From: Gammaproteobacteria bacterium
GTDB lineage: Bacteria > Pseudomonadota > Gammaproteobacteria > Enterobacterales > GCA-2746155
Assembly (NCBI GenBank): GCA_030589945.1
Contig: JAUUZN010000002.1
Span: 1-60,166 of the forward strand
Direction: 5' to 3'
DNA length: 60,166 bases
Shown here: positions 39,657 to 50,728 of the stretch, piece by piece
Layout of the letters: every line of letters begins with the position of its first letter
Numbering within the stretch: position 1 is the stretch's first letter
Program-made: the position numbers and the translations under genes
The notes under the pieces: model-generated
Told to the model about the DNA's origin: nothing
The model's database searches: none
The model's input: the letters and a program-made list of their open reading frames with translations, nothing else

Positions 39657-40172
39657 TTAATCCTTTTTTTTCTCAGCCGCATTAAATAATATTTCACTGA
39701 TTGCATCACCCGAACCGTCGTAAAGTGCTCCCCAATGGAGATCTTTACCGCCACAGATATTAATAGTCTTAGTTCGCCAATTTTCTAGCAAAGTGTTTCG
39801 AGTAGGATCTGTACCTGCCCATTCCAATGCTGCAGTTTTATGTATTGCATTCACATAAACTATTTCTCTTCTGAGCATTCCAAAGGAAACGTACTGTCGA
39901 TAGTAATCATCCAGATTTACTGCTTTTCCTGGTGCAAATTTTTCTAGCGCTGCAGGAAGCAATGTCTCAATTTTTTCAACTAATTTAATATCTAACTCGT
40001 TATAACTGGTTCTAAAGGATGGTGTCATCCTTGAACATTGCTTAAACATTTTTAAAATTTGGGGAACCTCATTAAGAATACTGTAATTTGTTTCTTTCGT
40101 TTCCGCCGAGATCTGAAGGGAGAAAGAAAAAACAACACACCATAGATTTATTAAAAAAAGACTACGTTTCAA
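39657..40172 (-). CDS. Hypothetical secreted protein
   Basis: Signal peptide MKRSLFLINLWCVVFSFSLQISA; paired Cys. Confidence 0.5.
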   Translation of the reverse strand: MKRSLFLINLWCVVFSFSLQISAETKETNYSILNEVPQILKMFKQCSRMTPSFRTSYNELDIKLVEKIETLLPAALEKFAPGKAVNLDDYYRQYVSFGMLRREIVYVNAIHKTAALEWAGTDPTRNTLLENWRTKTINICGGKDLHWGALYDGSGDAISEILFNAAEKKKD

Positions 40173-40352
40173 TTGAGGACTACCTTTAAATTATATTATT
40201 TGATAATAAGCTTACCATAAAATATTGAGTTATTATGTGAAAAATTAAAAGACCTAATCTGTCGAATGTGCAGTGCTAGTCGTTGATGTGACCCATTGGT
40301 GACTTGCCGAGTGTTCGCACAACTAGAATGTTAGCTAACTCATTGATTAAAT

Positions 40353-40429
40353 TGGCGCGCCCGGAGCGATTCGAACGCCCGACCAACTGGTTCGAAGCCA
40401 GTTACTCTATCCAGCTGAGCTACGGGCGC
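40353..40429 (-). tRNA. tRNA-Arg (anticodon UCG)
   Basis: GCGCCCGTAGCTCAGCTGGATAGAGTAACTGGCTTCGAACCAGTTGGTCGGGCGTTCGAATCGCTCCGGGCGCGCCA; cloverleaf and encoded CCA. Confidence 0.95.
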
Positions 40430-40620
40430 TGAAGAGGGCGTATTCTTACACTTTGAGAGTTAACTATCAAGCCAGAGTTGTGAAATTGCCTTAATTTATT
40501 AACGTCATTAAAAGTAATCGAAATAAATGATGTTTATCAACAATTATTTGCAATAAAGTTACTCTAAGATCAACATTTAGAATACAATTTCTCTATTGTA
40601 CAAAATACACGGAATTGAAC

Positions 40621-41790
40621 ATGCTAAAACTGATTAAGGGTGCTGATGTCTATGCTCCTGAATACCTTGGACAAAAAGATGTATTGATTGCTGACGGTCG
40701 GATAATGGCTATTGAAACTGAAATTAATGTCGCTGCCATTTATAAAGATTGTGTGGTCATTAAAGCAGAGGGTATGAAGTTAGTGCCAGGCTTTGTAGAT
40801 TCACTTGTGCATATTACCGGTGGAGGCGGAGAGGGTGGCTTTCACACACGTACACCGGAAATGTCTTTGACGGATGCTTCTCTCAACGGCATCACTACCA
40901 TGGTCGGAGTGTTAGGGACGGACGCAACAACTCGCAGCCTTCCTAATCTTTTAGCAAAGAGTCGGGCACTCACCTATGAAGGCATAAGTTGCTATTGCCA
41001 TACGGGATCGTATCAGGTGCCTGTGACCACCATAACGGGTTCAGTTCAGGACGATATCATTTTAATTCCAGACTTCATTGGAGTGGGTGAAATTGCTATT
41101 GCTGATCACCGCTCTTCGAATCCAAGCGTTTCAGAAATAGCAAAAATTGCATCACAAGCACGTGTTGGTGGCATGCTCAGCGGCAAAAAAGGAATTGTCA
41201 GTATACATATGGGCGACAGTACCGATTATCTCTCATTGTTAAAGGCTGTAGTTGATGAGACTGACATCCCCATTACTCAGTTTTACCCAACGCACATCAA
41301 TCGTAATCGTGGCTTATTGGATGCTGCAAAATCTTGGCTTGATGATGGAGGCCTCATCGATCTGACCACAAGCACCACAGAAATGGACCTTGCAAATGGC
41401 GAACCTAGGTGCAGTGAAGCCTTGGCTGAACTTTTGGAAGAAGGTAAGAATATCGATCAAATCACGTTTTCATCCGATGGACATGCAAGTCTACCGACCT
41501 TTGATTCTGAGGGTAATTTGTCAGGATTAAAAGTAGGTTCAGAAGCGAGTCTCTTTGCAGAAATAAGGGCTGCGGTACTTGATTACAATGTACCACTGGA
41601 AATGGCAATTAAAGTTGCTACATCATCACCTGCATCTGTTCTAGGGCTTCACTCTAAGGGCAGAATTAAAGTCAGTGCAGATGCGGATATGGTTCTGCTT
41701 GATGAAGATTTAAATATACAGACGGTCCTTGCTAAGGGACAAGTTCTTGTTAAAGATGGGCGGGCCATTGTTAAAGGAACCTTCGAATGA
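40621..41790 (+). CDS. iadA: Isoaspartyl dipeptidase (beta-aspartyl-peptidase)
   Basis: LVPGFVDSLVHITGGGGEGGFHTRTPEM, FYPTHINRN, FSSDGHASLPTFD; ATG 40621 preferred over TTG 40615. Confidence 0.92.
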   Translation: MLKLIKGADVYAPEYLGQKDVLIADGRIMAIETEINVAAIYKDCVVIKAEGMKLVPGFVDSLVHITGGGGEGGFHTRTPEMSLTDASLNGITTMVGVLGTDATTRSLPNLLAKSRALTYEGISCYCHTGSYQVPVTTITGSVQDDIILIPDFIGVGEIAIADHRSSNPSVSEIAKIASQARVGGMLSGKKGIVSIHMGDSTDYLSLLKAVVDETDIPITQFYPTHINRNRGLLDAAKSWLDDGGLIDLTTSTTEMDLANGEPRCSEALAELLEEGKNIDQITFSSDGHASLPTFDSEGNLSGLKVGSEASLFAEIRAAVLDYNVPLEMAIKVATSSPASVLGLHSKGRIKVSADADMVLLDEDLNIQTVLAKGQVLVKDGRAIVKGTFE

Positions 41791-42353
41791 ACCCAACAGA
41801 TTTATTAAATCATGCTATTTTTAATGTGTCATTAACGGCAGATATTGAAGCTTCATCAGAACGTATCATTTTTGGCATGGGATGCTTCTGGGGTGCTGAA
41901 CGATGTTTTTGGCAACTTGAAGGCGTACTTAGAACGGCAGTTGGCTATGCTGCAGGAACGACAACTGATCCAAGTTATACGGCTATATGTAGCGGCAACA
42001 CAGGCCACGCAGAAGTGGTTGAGGTCATCTTTAACCCAACAATAATATCAACAGAGCAAATTCTAAGAGCATTTTGGGAAAACCATGATCCCACCCAAGG
42101 AATGCGCCAGGGGAATGATCGAGGCAGCCAATATCGTTCCGTGATTATCTGCTCTGATGAAGAACAATTAAACATTGCCGAAGAAACTAAGAAACGCTAC
42201 CAGACTCAACTAACAAAGGACGGCAATGGTGATATTACTACCGAGCTGTTAACGAATGTTCATTTCTATTTGGCTGAAGAAGATCACCAACAGTATTTGC
42301 ATAAAAACCCATCAGGGTATTGCGGACTCGGTGGGACAGGAAGCTGCTTGTGA
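41787..42353 (+). CDS. msrA: Peptide-methionine (S)-S-oxide reductase
   Basis: GMGCFWGAERCFWQLEGV, GYAAG, GHAEVVEV, FWENHDPTQGMRQGNDRGSQYRS. Confidence 0.96.
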   Translation: MNPTDLLNHAIFNVSLTADIEASSERIIFGMGCFWGAERCFWQLEGVLRTAVGYAAGTTTDPSYTAICSGNTGHAEVVEVIFNPTIISTEQILRAFWENHDPTQGMRQGNDRGSQYRSVIICSDEEQLNIAEETKKRYQTQLTKDGNGDITTELLTNVHFYLAEEDHQQYLHKNPSGYCGLGGTGSCL

Positions 42354-42524
42354 AAAGGATAGATGTTGAGAGTCTGCAATACCTTACTTATTAATTAGAC
42401 GTTGGATATTTTGTTTATAGGTTCTACTGACTTTCTTATTGTGCCATGGCTGTTCAATATTGTCATAACGTGTCGTCACAGGATAGTATCGGTTGGTCAC
42501 ATATCAGTGCTTGTAATAATATAA

Positions 42525-42549
42525 TGATGGTAGTTTTATAAAACCATCA
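42525..42549. terminator. Putative terminator after msrA
   Basis: TGATGG...GTTTTATAAAAC...CCATCA hairpin followed by GTTTT. Confidence 0.45.
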
Positions 42550-42601
42550 GTTTTAAGTTGTCATCTTGTAACTAAACGAATTTTTTTAAATTGGATTAAC
42601 T

Positions 42602-45600
42602 ATGAATAATAATATCATTAAACAAAAGTTCTCATATACTTTCATCATCCTCAGCTATTTATCAATGATGAATATTTGCGCGTCGGAAGAACAGGTAATA
42701 AATCACAAGATTAATGCAAGTTATGAACCTGCAACTCACCTTGTGTCGGTGACAGACACCATTTCTCTCGCTGAGGGTATAGAAAATAATTCAATTGAAT
42801 TTAAACTTCATAGTGATTTGAATGTTACCTCTAATACTAAGGGTGTTTCTGTTGAATTGGTCAATACAAACTCTTCGGCAATTGATAAGGGCATGGATCA
42901 AGAAAAGTTTGATGTGCCACTTAGCACCTATAAAATAACGTTTAGTAATCTATTCAAAGGAACTAAAGGCCAATTTACTTTAAAATATGAAGGTGTCATT
43001 CACCATATTATCAAACAAAAAGGTGAAGAATATTCGCGAGGATTCAGTCAATCTCCGGGTATTATTGAAGAGCGGGGCGCCTACTTGTCAGGTTCAACCT
43101 ATTGGGTACCCAGCTTCGGTGATGAATATATAACCTATGAACTGACAACCTCATCGCCTGAAGGATGGAGAGTGGTGAGCCAGGGTAAGCGCATGCTTTC
43201 TAAAGATGAAGGTGGTCGACATCTTGATACTTGGTTGGTTGACACACCCACAGAGGAAGTCTATTTAATTGGCGCTAAATTTAGTGAATACTCCTTTGAT
43301 GTTGGCGCAGTTAAGGCGATGGCATTTTTACGAAGCTCTGATGAAGCTCTCGCTAATAAATATTTGGAAACTACAGCTCAGTATATGGAGATGTATCGAA
43401 ATTTAGTGGGTCCCTATCCATATTCTAAGTTTGCCCTCGTAGAGAACTTTTGGGAAACAGGCTACGGCATGCCATCTTTCACATTGTTGGGTGAACAAAT
43501 TATTCGATTCCCTTTTATATTACATTCATCCTATCCACATGAATTGCTGCACAACTGGTGGGGCAATAGTGTCTATCTTAATTTCGATCAAGGTAACTGG
43601 TGTGAAGGGTTAACAGCCTATATGGCAGATCACCTGATAGCAGAACAACGGGGCATTGCTGGAGAGTACAGACGGTCTACCTTGCAGGGCTATACTGATT
43701 ATGTTGATGAGAAAACAGATTTTCCTCTAAGTAAATTCATTTCTCGCTTCAGTCCAGCAAGTTCAGCAGTTGGTTATGGTAAATCAGCCATGATGTGGGA
43801 CATGTTAAGAGACAAGGTCGGTGATGAACATTTTATTAAGTCGTTCCAGAAATTTTATCGAGAGAATAAATATCAACGTGCAGGCTATTCAGATATTCAA
43901 GCTGCATTTGAGTCCGTATCTGGTGAAGAATTAACTCCATTTTTTGAACAATGGGTACAAAGAAAAGGGGCTCCAGAGCTGGAAATTGGTCAAGTTAATA
44001 TTACCGGAAACAAAGGGGCCTATAGTATTGAATTTAGCTTAAATCAGGTTCAGTCAGAAAAAGCATTTGTACTCGACATACCTCTTGCTATTTATAGTAA
44101 GGATGGCGTGACTCAACATAAGGTTCTAATGGATTCAAAGCAACAAAGTTATTCTATAGAGCTGACATCGAAACCTGAAAAAATTCATGTTGATCCCCAG
44201 TTCAACCTATTTAGAAAACTACATTTTTCTGAGATCCCTCCGTCATTGTCTAAGATATTTGGTGCTGAAAAAGTGACCATTGTTCTTCCTTCTAAAGCCA
44301 GTGCGTTAGAAGCGGAGCGATATAATGAATTGTCAAAAATATGGACTCGGCAGAGCGATAAATTCGAAGTTGTTTATGATAATAAAATCAGCTCACTACC
44401 GGCTGACAGAGCGGTATGGCTGTTTGGTTGGAATAACACGTTTCGTTCGGTTGTTGAAAAAGCTCTAGAATCATTAAGCGGCGAAATTGGTGATAACAAA
44501 GTCACACTCGGTAAAACCGAACTATCTGCAGATGACAACAGTTTTGTCATTGGTGTACGCCATCCAAAAAATTCAAATTTAGTGGTTGTATGGGTTACCG
44601 CTCATGATCAAAAGGCTGTTGCCGGTCTTGCTAGAAAGCTTCCACATTATGGCAAGTATAGTTACTTAGCATTTACCGGTACTGAGCCTTCAAATGTCTC
44701 AAAGGGACAGTGGCCTACAGTTAATTCACCCTTAGTTTACAACCTGTCAAAAGATGCTGATTTTAGTAACATCAAATTGCCTAAACGTCCTGCTCTTGCC
44801 AAATTAGCTCCAGTATTCTCAGCTGAGCGTATGCAAAAAACGGTTGACTACTTAGCAAGTGATGAACTAAAAGGGCGAGGGTTAGGGACCGATGAGCTTG
44901 ATACGGCTGCTGATTACATTGCAGAGCAGTTCAAAAAAGCAGGTCTAGTGACGGCCGGTGACAACGATACTTATTTTCAAGATTTTGTAGCAACAGCAGG
45001 TGAAAAAAACAAAAAGGTCTTTGCGAAGAATGTTATTGGAGTGATTCCTGGTAGCAATAAAGAATGGGCTGAAGAGTCGGTCATTGTAAGTGCTCATTAT
45101 GACCACCTTGGATTAGGCTGGCCGAGTCCTGCAAAGGGTAATAAAGGAAAAATACACAATGGGGCTGATGATAATGCCAGTGGTGTTGCTGTATTAATAG
45201 AATTAGCGAATGTACTAAAGAGTATGAAGCCAAAGCGTAATGTCATCTTTGTTGCCTTTAGTGGTGAAGAAGCTGGATTACTTGGTGCTAAATATTACGT
45301 TAAAAACATGCAGAAATACCCTGTCAATAAAGCCATGGGCATCATCAACATGGATACCGTGGGTAGTCTAGGTGATAAAAAAACTATTAATCCTCAATGG
45401 CTCATCAGCTAGGGAATGGAAGTTTATTTTAATGGGGACTTCATTCGTTACTGGCGTTGAAACTGAAATGGTTTCTCAGGAAATTACCTCCAGTGATCAT
45501 GCGGTCTTTATTGATGCAGGCGTCCCAGGCATTCATTTGTTTGCCGGCTCTTCTAGCAACTACCATACGCCATCTGATACAGCAGACACAATAGATAGTT

Positions 45601-45995
45601 CAGGATTGGTGAAGGTTGCTACCGTGGCACGCGAAGTGGTTAACTATCTTGCTGAACGTCCTGAGCCCATGTCCTTTGCTGGAGCAAAATCGAAAAAAGC
45701 GCCATCTGGCAACAAACAAAAACCAAAGGGACGGAAAGTGAGCACCGGAGTTATGCCCGACTTTGCCTTTTCGGGTGAGGGTGTACGGGTTGCAAGTGTT
45801 AGCGATGGTTCAGCTGCTGCAAAGGCCGGACTTATCAAAAATGACATCATTACGGTCTTAGCCGGTGTAAAAGTGACCGACCTTCGTAGTTACTCTACAG
45901 AATTAAAAAAACACGACATTGGTGAAACTATCGATGTGTCTTACCTTCGTGGTAAAGAAACCCATACAACAAAAATAACACTAGCGGCTCGATAG
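42602..45995 (+). pseudogene. M1-type aminopeptidase + M28 peptidase + PDZ fusion, interrupted by a single-nt frameshift
   Basis: HELLHNWWGN (M1), HYDHLGLG, NGADDNASGVAVL, FVAFSGEEAGLLG (M28); ORF 42602..45412 stops after DKKT, homology continues in +1 frame as KKLLILNGSSAREW...SSNYHTPSDTADTI then PDZ. Confidence 0.85.
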
Positions 45996-46020
45996 CTATT
46001 TATTACAAGAGGAAAGAGGA

Positions 46021-47001
46021 ATGTCTAATTTGAAATCAATAATTTTTGCTACATCAACATTATTTTGTAGTGCAACAATTTCTGTACAGGCAGGAGAGTT
46101 ACCTGTAAAGCGAATTCCTCATAGTGGCGAAGCTGCAGAGTTTTATTTTTCTCCTGATGGGAAACAATTAATCGGAAACGCTAAACTTGAAGGTGATAAA
46201 ACTCATCATGTTTATATTATGGATCTTGATGGAACAATGACACTCATTAATGATAAGGGTGAAGATGCCTGCTCACATTTTTTTCCCGATGGTAAGCGTA
46301 TAATTTGGACCTCTACACGGGATCATCTAGAGCTCGAAAAAGGTAACTATTCTGATCCTGAAAATTATCCAAAAGGCTCAGAACTCTACAGCTCAAACCC
46401 AGATGGTAGTGATGTTAAACAATTAACTCATAATGAATACTATGATGCTGAAGTAGGAATCTCACCAGATGGTCAATGGATACTCTTCGCAAGAATGATT
46501 GATGGAAAGCAGGACATGTGGCGCATGCGTTCAGATGGTTCGGGTAAAGAAATTCAAATTACCTTCACTGAAACCGAGCAGGAAGGTGGAGCATTTTATA
46601 TGCCCGATAGCGAAACCATTCTCTATCGTTCATGGGATGTCAGTGTACAGGGGCAACGTGGAATGCCGATGACTATTTATACGATAAAGCATGATGGAAG
46701 CCAAAAGAAGAAGGTCAGTACTCAGCCTGGTACAAATTGGGCTCCGTTTCCAGCACCAGACGGTGATCATTATGCCTTCGTAAGAATGTTACCACCCCAT
46801 AATTTTGAAGTATTTCTTGGTTCAATTTCAACTGGAAAATTAACCCAATTAACTCATAATGATGCTTTTGATGGCTTTCCTGCAATCTCTGCCGATGGAA
46901 AAACATTGACCTTTTCTTCCGGAAGACAGGCTGAGAAAGGTAAGAGAGAATTACATCAATACACCATGGACATTTCTTCTTTGAATTTAGGTCAAAAATA
47001 A
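46021..47001 (+). CDS. TolB/PD40 beta-propeller secreted protein
   Basis: Repeats FSPDGKQLIG, FFPDGKRIIWTS, ISPDGQWILFA, ISADGKTLTFSSGR. Confidence 0.85.
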   Translation: MSNLKSIIFATSTLFCSATISVQAGELPVKRIPHSGEAAEFYFSPDGKQLIGNAKLEGDKTHHVYIMDLDGTMTLINDKGEDACSHFFPDGKRIIWTSTRDHLELEKGNYSDPENYPKGSELYSSNPDGSDVKQLTHNEYYDAEVGISPDGQWILFARMIDGKQDMWRMRSDGSGKEIQITFTETEQEGGAFYMPDSETILYRSWDVSVQGQRGMPMTIYTIKHDGSQKKKVSTQPGTNWAPFPAPDGDHYAFVRMLPPHNFEVFLGSISTGKLTQLTHNDAFDGFPAISADGKTLTFSSGRQAEKGKRELHQYTMDISSLNLGQK

Positions 47002-47124
47002 TCAAAGAGTAGTGATGGATAGTTTCAGCAAAGGAACTATCTCCATTTACTTCTCATAACATTGAGTTCTCAAATTGCTCCACTGAGGGTACAATTCAAC
47101 AACTTCTACTCATAGGTAAATAAA

Positions 47125-48150
47125 ATGTTAACTAAAACGGCAACTTCTGCAATTCTTCTGGCAATAGTTCTTATTACAGGCTGTTCGACTCATGGAATTA
47201 AGCAGAACAGTAATGCATCATTACCCGCTCTCAACACCCTGTACCAATCGATTGTGATGGAGTCTAAAACAAGGCAGAGAGTTTCAGTAACAACACTTGC
47301 TGAACAACTTAAAGATACCGATGTTATTTTTATGGGCGAATTCCACTCGCACCAGGGGGGACATAAATTACAACTGGATTTACTTGAGGCTCTGTATAAA
47401 CAAAACCCAAAAATCATTCTATCAATGGAGCAATTCACTCGTGATGCTCAACCAATATTAGACGGGTATCTTGAAGGCAAATATGGTGAAGCAACCTTGA
47501 TTGAAGAAGGCAACGCCTGGCCACATTATAAGGGTTCATATCGAGCAATTGTAGAGTTTGCAAGAGAGCACGAACTACCCGTTGTCGCTGCAAATGCACC
47601 GGCTATGTTTGTCCGATGTGTGGGCAAAAAGGGCGTTGAAATTCTTGAAACTATCCCTGATGAAAAAAAGCCTTGGTCAGCTAGAAAACTAGATTTAGAT
47701 AATGAACAGTATAAGGCTAAATTCATGTCATTCTTGAGTGGTTCTGGCACTAGACATGGTCAAACAGAAGAGGTAGCAAAGAAGCGAATGATGAATACGT
47801 TTGCTGCTCAATTATTACGTGATACAACAATGGCTGAGTCTATAGATGATGCAATGCAAGAGAACCCTGGGTATCAGGTTATTCATCTTAATGGTTCATT
47901 CCACAGTGACGGTCACTTGGGTACAGCTGCTGTTATAGAGACCATGCGTCCCTCGCTAGTAACATCTGTGTTAAGTCCGGTAACGGCTCAAGATGCAGCC
48001 AGTCCAGCTGCGACTGAGGAGCAATATAGCCAAGGCGACTATATTTATTTAATTAAAGAAATGCCAGAACGCTATGTAGATAAAGAAAAGTTAAATGCTT
48101 CAATTCGCAAGTTAATTGGTGAACGAATGAAAAAGAAGTGCGAGCTCTAA
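47125..48150 (+). CDS. ChaN family lipoprotein
   Basis: Lipobox VLITGCST; DVIFMGEFHSHQGGHKLQLDLLEAL; LNGSFHSDGHLG. Confidence 0.85.
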   Translation: MLTKTATSAILLAIVLITGCSTHGIKQNSNASLPALNTLYQSIVMESKTRQRVSVTTLAEQLKDTDVIFMGEFHSHQGGHKLQLDLLEALYKQNPKIILSMEQFTRDAQPILDGYLEGKYGEATLIEEGNAWPHYKGSYRAIVEFAREHELPVVAANAPAMFVRCVGKKGVEILETIPDEKKPWSARKLDLDNEQYKAKFMSFLSGSGTRHGQTEEVAKKRMMNTFAAQLLRDTTMAESIDDAMQENPGYQVIHLNGSFHSDGHLGTAAVIETMRPSLVTSVLSPVTAQDAASPAATEEQYSQGDYIYLIKEMPERYVDKEKLNASIRKLIGERMKKKCEL

Positions 48151-48189
48151 TTATTTAAAAGATTGTCCTGTATTAATCAGGCGTATTAT

Positions 48190-49167
48190 TTAGACTGTAG
48201 CGACTATAGTTGCTCTCATAGGGGCAGGGTAGCCTTCAATCGTTAAACGATTATCATTCGGGTCCAGATAGTTTTCCAGTGAATGGAAATGCATCCACTG
48301 GGTCGCTCTTTGCTCTTCAATGCTCGTTTTGGTGCAATCAACCAGTTTGACATTGTTGAGACCACAGCGCTGCATCCAATGAGTCAGTGCATCTGTAGAA
48401 GGTAAGAACCAGACATTTCGCATTTGCGCATAGCGTCCCTTAGGCAGTAAAGAAGTATTAATATCACCTTCAACGACCAATGTTTCCAATACCAGCTCAC
48501 CACCAGGTCGTAGAAGCTCTTTAAGCTGCTGTATATGGTCGATGGGTGAGCGACGGTGGTATAAAACGCCCATGGAAAACACGGTATCAAATAGAGGCAT
48601 TTTTGGCATCTGCTCAATACCTAAAGGCAACAAATGTATCGGCAACTGTCCAAAAAAATGTTTCATTGCAAGAAATTGTGCGAGAAACTTCTGAGATGGG
48701 TCAATGCCAATGGCAAGCTTTGCACCTTCTCCACGCATACGAAAAAGGTGGTAACCATTACCGCAGCCAACATCGAGAATCGTTCTATCTTTTAAAGGGC
48801 TAATTTCTGGCAAAATTCGTTGCCATTTCCAATCGGAACGCCATTCAGTGTCAATGTGAATGCCGTGTACATGATAAGGTCCCTTGCGCCAAGGGTGGAG
48901 CTGCTTCAATTGCCTAATAAGCTGTTCACGTTGCTCAGTAGACAGGCTCTGATCGTTACCCACACTGACTTTGTCGCTCAATTCGAGGTCTGTTGCGCTA
49001 ACATTAATAAGCTCGGCAAGTAACGTTTGCCAACCATCAAGCTCGCCATGAGTGTAATTTTTAAAGACATGTTCAATGTCTTGAGGTAATTGTTTCATCC
49101 ACACTTCAAGAGTACTGTTACTAATATCCTCATAGGCATTGGCAAATAATGTTTTAGAATCGATCAT
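48190..49167 (-). CDS. cmoB: tRNA 5-methoxyuridine(34)/uridine 5-oxyacetic acid(34) synthase CmoB
   Basis: GPYHVHGIHIDTEWRSDWKWQRILPEISPLKDRTILDVGCGNGYHLFRM. Confidence 0.95.
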   Translation of the reverse strand: MIDSKTLFANAYEDISNSTLEVWMKQLPQDIEHVFKNYTHGELDGWQTLLAELINVSATDLELSDKVSVGNDQSLSTEQREQLIRQLKQLHPWRKGPYHVHGIHIDTEWRSDWKWQRILPEISPLKDRTILDVGCGNGYHLFRMRGEGAKLAIGIDPSQKFLAQFLAMKHFFGQLPIHLLPLGIEQMPKMPLFDTVFSMGVLYHRRSPIDHIQQLKELLRPGGELVLETLVVEGDINTSLLPKGRYAQMRNVWFLPSTDALTHWMQRCGLNNVKLVDCTKTSIEEQRATQWMHFHSLENYLDPNDNRLTIEGYPAPMRATIVATV

Positions 49168-49202
49168 TTCATCACTATTTTTAGTTGCTTTACTTGATTG
49201 CT

Positions 49203-49925
49203 TTACTTGATTGCAACAAAGGACGCGAAATTATATTGTTGGAACCAAATGTCAGCTGTGCTAAAGCCGGCGTCTAGTAGACGTTTCCTATGGTCATCCA
49301 CAGATTCTGGAATCAAAATATCCTGTAGAGCTTCTCTTTTTTGGCTAATTTCAAGTTCGCTGTAACCATTCTCTCGCTTGAAGTCTAGGTGCATTTCATC
49401 AATGAAATTTTGGGTAATGGGGTTGTCGAAGTGGATCTTTTCAGATAATACCAATAATCCTCCATTATTGAGACCCTTTGCAATCTTTCTGAGCAACTGA
49501 GTTCTTAATGATTTTTCAATAAATTGAAGGGTAAAGTTCAAAACAACCATACTAGCGTTTTCAATATCGACATTCTCAATACTGTCTTCAATGACAGTGA
49601 CATCAATTGTAGACTCATAGGATTCAATGATCTTTTTACTACGAGAAACCATTGAGGAGGAGTTGTCGATAGCGTAAATATGGACCCCTTTATTCTCAAT
49701 GTTTCTTCTCATTGAAAGCGTTGCAGCACCTAAGCTACTACCTAGGTCGTAGATATTGGAGTTATCTGTAACAAAACGTCTTGAAAGACTGCCCAGATGT
49801 TTAATAATTGTCTCATAACCCGGTACAGATCGTCGTATCATGTCGGGGAAAACAGCCGCGACTTTGTCGTCAAAATCGAAATCTTTAATCTGACATAGTT
49901 TATCTGAAAATATATTGTCTTTCAT
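49203..49925 (-). CDS. cmoA: Carboxy-S-adenosyl-L-methionine synthase CmoA
   Basis: DFDFDDKVAAVFPDMIRRSVPGYETII, YDLGSSLGAATLSMR, VVLNFTLQFI. Confidence 0.95.
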   Translation of the reverse strand: MKDNIFSDKLCQIKDFDFDDKVAAVFPDMIRRSVPGYETIIKHLGSLSRRFVTDNSNIYDLGSSLGAATLSMRRNIENKGVHIYAIDNSSSMVSRSKKIIESYESTIDVTVIEDSIENVDIENASMVVLNFTLQFIEKSLRTQLLRKIAKGLNNGGLLVLSEKIHFDNPITQNFIDEMHLDFKRENGYSELEISQKREALQDILIPESVDDHRKRLLDAGFSTADIWFQQYNFASFVAIK

Positions 49926-50188
49926 ATAGATAGGGCACTAAGTTAATGTATATTATTAGCAATGTAGACCTGTTAAATCGAAGATAGAGAGTAACATATC
50001 ATTGCATTAGATGAGAACAGAAAATATAATTATTACCGATAAGAAGTCGTGACAATGATTTGTTGAAATTTGCCGATTTTGTGTAACAACACTTGATTTC
50101 AAGACTAGATCGTCTAATATGTATGCTGTTCGAGGGCATGAAGCCCCGATTTAAAGTCACGAATTACTGACTCAAGGAGAGAGATACG

Positions 50189-50413
50189 ATGTTGACATTA
50201 TCAAGAAAGAATAACCAATCAATAATAATTACCCCTGCAGTTGGTTTGGATCCTAATATGACGGTATCTGAGCTATTTGGGCAATCTAAGATTGAAATAC
50301 ATTTTAATAATATTCGTAATGGGACTGCTTCGATATCAATTGACGCACCTAAATGTCTCGATTTAATGCGAAGTGAATTAATTGACCCAGATATACTGAC
50401 TGCCGGAGAATAG
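50189..50413 (+). CDS. Divergent CsrA-family translational regulator with internal insertion
   Basis: MLTLSRKNNQSIIITPAV...KIEIHFNNIRNGTASISIDAPKCLDLMRSEL aligns to CsrA with about 15 extra residues. Confidence 0.8.
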   Translation: MLTLSRKNNQSIIITPAVGLDPNMTVSELFGQSKIEIHFNNIRNGTASISIDAPKCLDLMRSELIDPDILTAGE

Positions 50414-50417
50414 TTGA

Positions 50418-50630
50418 ATGCGTATAGGAATGAGAAATTTTAAAGAATTTCATAAGATGGCTGACTGGCGTACTTATGTAAGTACCTATATGAGTAACAC
50501 CAAAGAACAAGAGTCTGATTCAGAACTGAAGATTATTACCGGGCGAGGCGAAACAATTGCTGTTTGGCAAAAACATGGTTATGGCTACATTGAAGAGTGT
50601 CGCTCAGCAGAACGATTATCTGCGCAGTAA
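50418..50630 (+). CDS. Small hypothetical protein, probably cotranscribed with the CsrA-like gene
   Basis: Starts 4 nt after the CsrA-like stop codon. Confidence 0.5.
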   Translation: MRIGMRNFKEFHKMADWRTYVSTYMSNTKEQESDSELKIITGRGETIAVWQKHGYGYIEECRSAERLSAQ

Positions 50631-50650
50631 CAGTGCATAAATTATTCAAA

Positions 50651-50675
50651 TGTAGAGCATGTTCTGTGCTCTACA
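50651..50675. terminator. Hairpin between convergent genes
   Basis: TGTAGAGCA-N7-TGCTCTACA perfect 9-bp stem. Confidence 0.65.
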
Positions 50676-50728
50676 GTTAAACTTCCAATTGTTATCATAA
50701 AAACCAATTAATCACAGTGTAATTTCAA

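Noticed and set aside
45377-45383. Programmed -1 frameshift at the A7 tract
   Set aside because: A -1 slip gives AAC TAT TAA, an immediate stop; continuity needs a +1 shift or deletion of one A.
45372-45995. ORF 45372..45995 as an independent gene
   Set aside because: Its N-terminus continues M28 homology from the upstream frame; better explained as the second half of a frameshifted gene.
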